DNA of 34,460 bases from Fidelibacterota bacterium (GTDB lineage Bacteria; Pseudomonadota; Alphaproteobacteria; Rhodospirillales; Rhodospirillaceae): contig CANISR010000015.1 in NCBI GenBank assembly GCA_947470105.1, forward strand, positions 1-34,460, read 5' to 3'. The notes below the pieces were generated by a model. That model saw nothing but the letters and a program-made list of their open reading frames with translations. It made no database searches and had not been told where the DNA came from. Positions within the stretch are counted from its first letter, which is position 1; each line of letters opens with the position of its first letter. This document shows positions 32,061 to 34,460 of the stretch, piece after piece. A program made the translations under genes and the position numbers.

Positions 32061-33296
32061 TCACACGCCTTCGAGAATGCGGTCACAGGCTACGGCGATG
32101 CCATCGGTTTCCACTAATCGAGCCAGTTCGGAGCATCGAAGCTTAAGAGTTTTGTCGCCTATGAGCCGGTCCAGAGCGGCAACAGCAGCGCTAACTTTAT
32201 AATCTTTGGGAAGCAACTCAAGAGCCACCCCGAGCTTCTGCGCACGAAAGGAATTATCAAACTGATCGTGGGCTATCGGTCGGATCAATTGCGGCACTCC
32301 AGCGCGAAAAGCCTGGCTGGTAGTGCCGATACCGCCATGGTGAACAAATGCCGCCAGCCGTGGCAATAGGGCGCCAAAGGGGACGTAGCTGAACGTGGCG
32401 ACGGATGCGGGCAGGCCGGTTGGAAACTGAGCATCATGCGCCGCGAGGAGAATTCCTCTTCGACCGCTTTGCCGGCACGCTTCGACTGAAACCTCGAAGA
32501 ATTCGCGGGCAACGGTGGTTGCAGTTCCCACCGTGAATGCGACAGGCGGTTCCCCGCTCGCAAGAAAGGCTTCGACCGTCGCGGGCAGTGTGATGGACGG
32601 ACCGTGATCGTAGAGAGGAAACCCGGTTTGGTGCAGGTGATGGGGCCAATCCTGTTGCGCGGGCGCAAACCACGGCGGAAACATGCCGATAAGAACGTCA
32701 ACTTGATGAATCCACTCATGAAGGAGCCGCCGGACCGGCGACAAGCCTAGTTTCGAGCGATGGCGATTGATCGCCTTGCCGATGGTGTTATCAACGATCA
32801 GGTCCGCCAGTCGCCAGGCCAGTGGCGTGAACATCCCTGGGGCCGCACCACTAGGCATCCGCGCCGACATCCGCCGTGCCTCGTATTTCGAGCGGAATGC
32901 TACCGGTTGGAGGTGGACCGTTGCCACCGGCACTTGATGGACGTCGGCTACCGACCGAATGGCAAATGCATGCGCCGGACCAACGATTGCGGTATTGCCC
33001 GGCACGATGTCTCTCGCCATCGCCTCGTAGGTGATGCCCAAATACTTTTCCGCCATCTGCACCGCGATACGCAATACGCGGATGGGATGATTGATATCGG
33101 GGTTATTGATCATGCTCAGGTAATCTTCCGCGGACATGGTCGGCGAGAAGGCGAGCCCCGCTTCGCGCACCAATGGCTCGAAATATGCGCTGGTGTAGAG
33201 TCGAACGTCGTGGCCCCTGTCGCGCAAGGACTTACCCAACGCTACAAACGGCAGTACGTCACCGTGTGATCCGACCGGATTGATAAGTATCCGCAT
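32061..33296 (-). CDS. Family 1 (UGT-like) glycosyltransferase
   Basis: 411 aa. The GT-B fold is shown by the N-terminal ILINPVGSHGDVLPFVALG and, in the C-terminal half, VHHGGIGTTSQAFRAGVPQ followed by LIRPIAHDQFDN, the donor-binding signature of GT1 enzymes such as macrolide, sterol or glycopeptide glycosyltransferases. It should glycosylate a small hydrophobic acceptor from a nucleotide sugar. Its GC content is visibly lower than that of the flanking genes, suggesting recent transfer. It is coupled to the GNAT gene. A link to antibiotic or natural-product modification is inference. Confidence 0.88.
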   Translation of the reverse strand: MRILINPVGSHGDVLPFVALGKSLRDRGHDVRLYTSAYFEPLVREAGLAFSPTMSAEDYLSMINNPDINHPIRVLRIAVQMAEKYLGITYEAMARDIVPGNTAIVGPAHAFAIRSVADVHQVPVATVHLQPVAFRSKYEARRMSARMPSGAAPGMFTPLAWRLADLIVDNTIGKAINRHRSKLGLSPVRRLLHEWIHQVDVLIGMFPPWFAPAQQDWPHHLHQTGFPLYDHGPSITLPATVEAFLASGEPPVAFTVGTATTVAREFFEVSVEACRQSGRRGILLAAHDAQFPTGLPASVATFSYVPFGALLPRLAAFVHHGGIGTTSQAFRAGVPQLIRPIAHDQFDNSFRAQKLGVALELLPKDYKVSAAVAALDRLIGDKTLKLRCSELARLVETDGIAVACDRILEGV

Positions 33297-33486
33297 CGCT
33301 GACCGCCTTCAGGAGGCCACAAGCGATCAATTTGTCAGAAAAATGCGGGCGTACCGACAGCTATTTGACAAAGGCAGCGCTTTTGCCGTCCGGCGACCAA
33401 GCGGGGGCGGACGGGTATTTCCTGATGAGCGACGGCCGAGTATGGGGCGCGCCAAAGTCGTCAAAGCAAAACCCGGTCAAAGAAAA
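33297..33486. other. Region between glycosyltransferase and cold-shock terminator
   Basis: 190 bases holding the glycosyltransferase promoter region (minus strand). A plus-strand frame near 33392-33490 (GADGYFLMSDGRVWG) looks protein-like but has no start signal. Nothing else was seen. Confidence 0.4.
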
Positions 33487-33512
33487 AGCCCGGGACCTTG
33501 CGGCCCCGGGCT
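33487..33512 (-). terminator. Rho-independent terminator of second cold-shock gene
   Basis: AGCCCGGG pairs with CCCGGGCT around a ten-base loop. On the minus strand it is followed by TTTTTC. It is similar in sequence to the terminator of paralog 1 at 27039-27064. Confidence 0.85.
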
Positions 33513-33536
33513 CGTTCAATCTCACGCTGAAGGGTC

Positions 33537-33740
33537 TTAGAGGACCTTCAGGTTTCCGGCGGCGTCTTTGCCGCGTTCGTTGAGCACGTCGTACGAGACC
33601 TTCTGGCCTTCGTTGACGGTGCTCAGGCCGGCGCGCTCAACTGCGCTGATGTGCAGGAACACGTCCTTGCCGCCGTCGCTCGGCTCGATGAAACCAAAAC
33701 CCTTCTGCGCGTTAAACCACTTCACTGTTCCGTTGGCCAT
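33537..33740 (-). CDS. Cold-shock domain protein (CspA-like), paralog 2
   Basis: 67 aa, one cold-shock domain with KGFGFIEP and VFLHISA intact. It differs from the protein at 27085-27288 by about five residues. GGAGG lies before the ATG. Leader and terminator also match paralog 1, so the whole transcription unit was duplicated, not just the coding part. It is the usual RNA-chaperone type. Confidence 0.95.
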   Translation of the reverse strand: MANGTVKWFNAQKGFGFIEPSDGGKDVFLHISAVERAGLSTVNEGQKVSYDVLNERGKDAAGNLKVL

Positions 33741-33870
33741 GTGGGCCTCCTTTAGAAAACGCATAATGCGTACACGTGCTCGCCGACTATCGCCGAGCTT
33801 TTTGATCTGATTCCAGCGTCGTCTTGGGAGGGCCCCGAAGGGCGGTGCACCAGGCAGGCGTAGAACTCGA
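33741..33870 (-). promoter_or_regulatory. Conserved 5' leader of cold-shock gene, copy 2
   Basis: Aligns with 27289-27414. The pre-SD hairpin ACGCA-N3-TGCGT is identical in stem and different in loop (TAA for AAA on the plus strand), which supports selection on structure. Confidence 0.65.
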
Positions 33871-33935
33871 ATGGGTCAGAGTACCCCAATTTAGGAGCCA
33901 AGGATACGCCGAACCTTTCCCCAACCGGCCGGGGC

Positions 33936-34319
33936 CTAGTCTGCGGCGGCAAAGTGGGCCATTTGGTCGGCATGGGCCTTCAAAAAGGCCGGCCGGGCGG
34001 TGGCGCGGGCCACATAGGCGCGAGCGGCCGGGTGGTCTTTTAAGCGCTCAAACCGGTGCACAAGGCGCAATACATCCGCCATGAGGATATCGGCGACCGA
34101 AAATGTCCCGGCCAGCCAGTCGCGGGCGGCCAGGACCGGCTCCAGATGCGTCAATCGTACGCCCAGCCAGCCGTCGAGGCTCTTCGCGGCCTCCGAGCTG
34201 GAATCGCCCGAGAACTTCAAAAACGACCAGGGCACGGTCACCATTTCCATGGAATTGAGCGCCCCGAACACCCACTGCAGGGCCTGGGCGTGGCCTTGCG
34301 GATCGGTGGGCATCGCCAC
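33936..34319 (-). pseudogene. Glutathione S-transferase, C-terminal half only
   Basis: About 127 codons remain. They match the all-helical C-terminal GST domain: TDPQGHAQALQWVFGALNS at its beginning, then DWLAGTFSVADILMADVLRL (the N-capping box S-x-A-D) and the ending ARPAFLKAHADQ. The whole N-terminal thioredoxin domain, which binds glutathione, is missing. A stop codon lies directly before, and the DNA switches to an istB-like sequence at about 34312-34321. The gene was probably cut by a rearrangement at an insertion sequence, or the window joins two pieces wrongly. It should be non-functional as it stands. Confidence 0.8.
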
Positions 34320-34320
34320 C

Positions 34321-34460
34321 TACAAGCTGCTGATCATCGACGAACTCGGCTACGTGCCATTCTCCCAGACCGGCGCCGAACTGCTGTTCGAGGTGTTCTC
34401 CCGCCGTTACGAGCGCGGTTCCACCATCGTTACCAGCAATCTGCCGTTCGACGAATGGAC
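34321..34460 (+). mobile_element. istB: IS21-family IstB ATPase, internal fragment
   Basis: The plus frame from 34321 reads YKLLIIDELGYVPFSQTGAE and continues through LLFEVFSRRYERGS to TSNLPFDEW. This is the Walker B and sensor region of the IstB helper ATPase of IS21-type elements. The Walker A part should lie to the left but that DNA is GST instead, so the gene is truncated at 34320 and runs off the right edge. No terminal inverted repeat was seen at the junction. Confidence 0.85.

Noticed and set aside
34321-34460. Complete IS21 element
   Set aside because: Only the internal Walker B part of istB is present; there is no istA and no terminal repeat in the window.

Overview
The window is GC-rich, densely coding DNA from a bacterial chromosome, most likely an alphaproteobacterium. 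The best evidence is three exact copies of the alphaproteobacterial general-stress promoter GGAAC-N16-CGTT (sigma-EcfG type) placed correctly before genes, plus a fourth near-match before a CsbD gene. The gene families present (HisN-type histidinol phosphatase, bufferin-like BufA1, many solitary transcription factors) fit. I cannot name a genus. No rRNA, tRNA or CRISPR array was seen.

Layout. 1-5.7 kb: a partial secreted protein translationally coupled to an NHL beta-propeller protein; a small secreted stress-type protein ending in twin terminators; a 70-aa protein; a SAM methyltransferase; a GlcG/HbpS-like protein; a YheT-type hydrolase coupled to a secreted helical protein. 5.7-10.4 kb: an EcfG-type promoter driving an XRE regulator, a mercaptopyruvate sulfurtransferase-NUDIX pair, OsmC, an unrecognised 340-aa protein, an EcfG-driven PRC-barrel protein and an ArsC-like protein. 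10.4-14.6 kb: a block flanked by two near-identical inverted-repeat elements and holding a LysR regulator, a bufferin-type metallophore precursor (DUF2282), DoxX and a membrane adenylate cyclase. 14.6-22.5 kb: short direct repeats, a coiled-coil protein, an APC permease, an IclR regulator divergent from a flavin reductase-hisN-class A beta-lactamase cluster, a lipoprotein amidase and a ClpP-like protein. 22.5-27.3 kb: CsbD, a solitary CheC-like phosphatase, a secreted protein with a degenerate trypsin-like domain, MgtC and a cold-shock gene. 27.3-34.5 kb: PepF, a TPR/2-oxoglutarate dioxygenase fusion, a 77-aa protein, an overlapping glycosyltransferase-GNAT pair, a second cold-shock gene with the same leader RNA as the first, and a GST gene that has lost its 5' half where it meets an IS21-type istB fragment.

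Much of the window is single genes or pairs rather than one pathway. The shared theme is stress and envelope biology: EcfG-controlled genes, peroxide and thiol functions (OsmC, sulfurtransferase, ArsC-like), metal buffering (BufA/DoxX), cold shock and secreted proteins. The points most worth following are the bufA-doxX pair lacking its usual modification enzymes, the paired inverted-repeat elements around that block, the secreted protease homologue whose catalytic His and Ser are replaced, the TPR-dioxygenase fusion, and the beta-lactamase with KPG in place of KTG.
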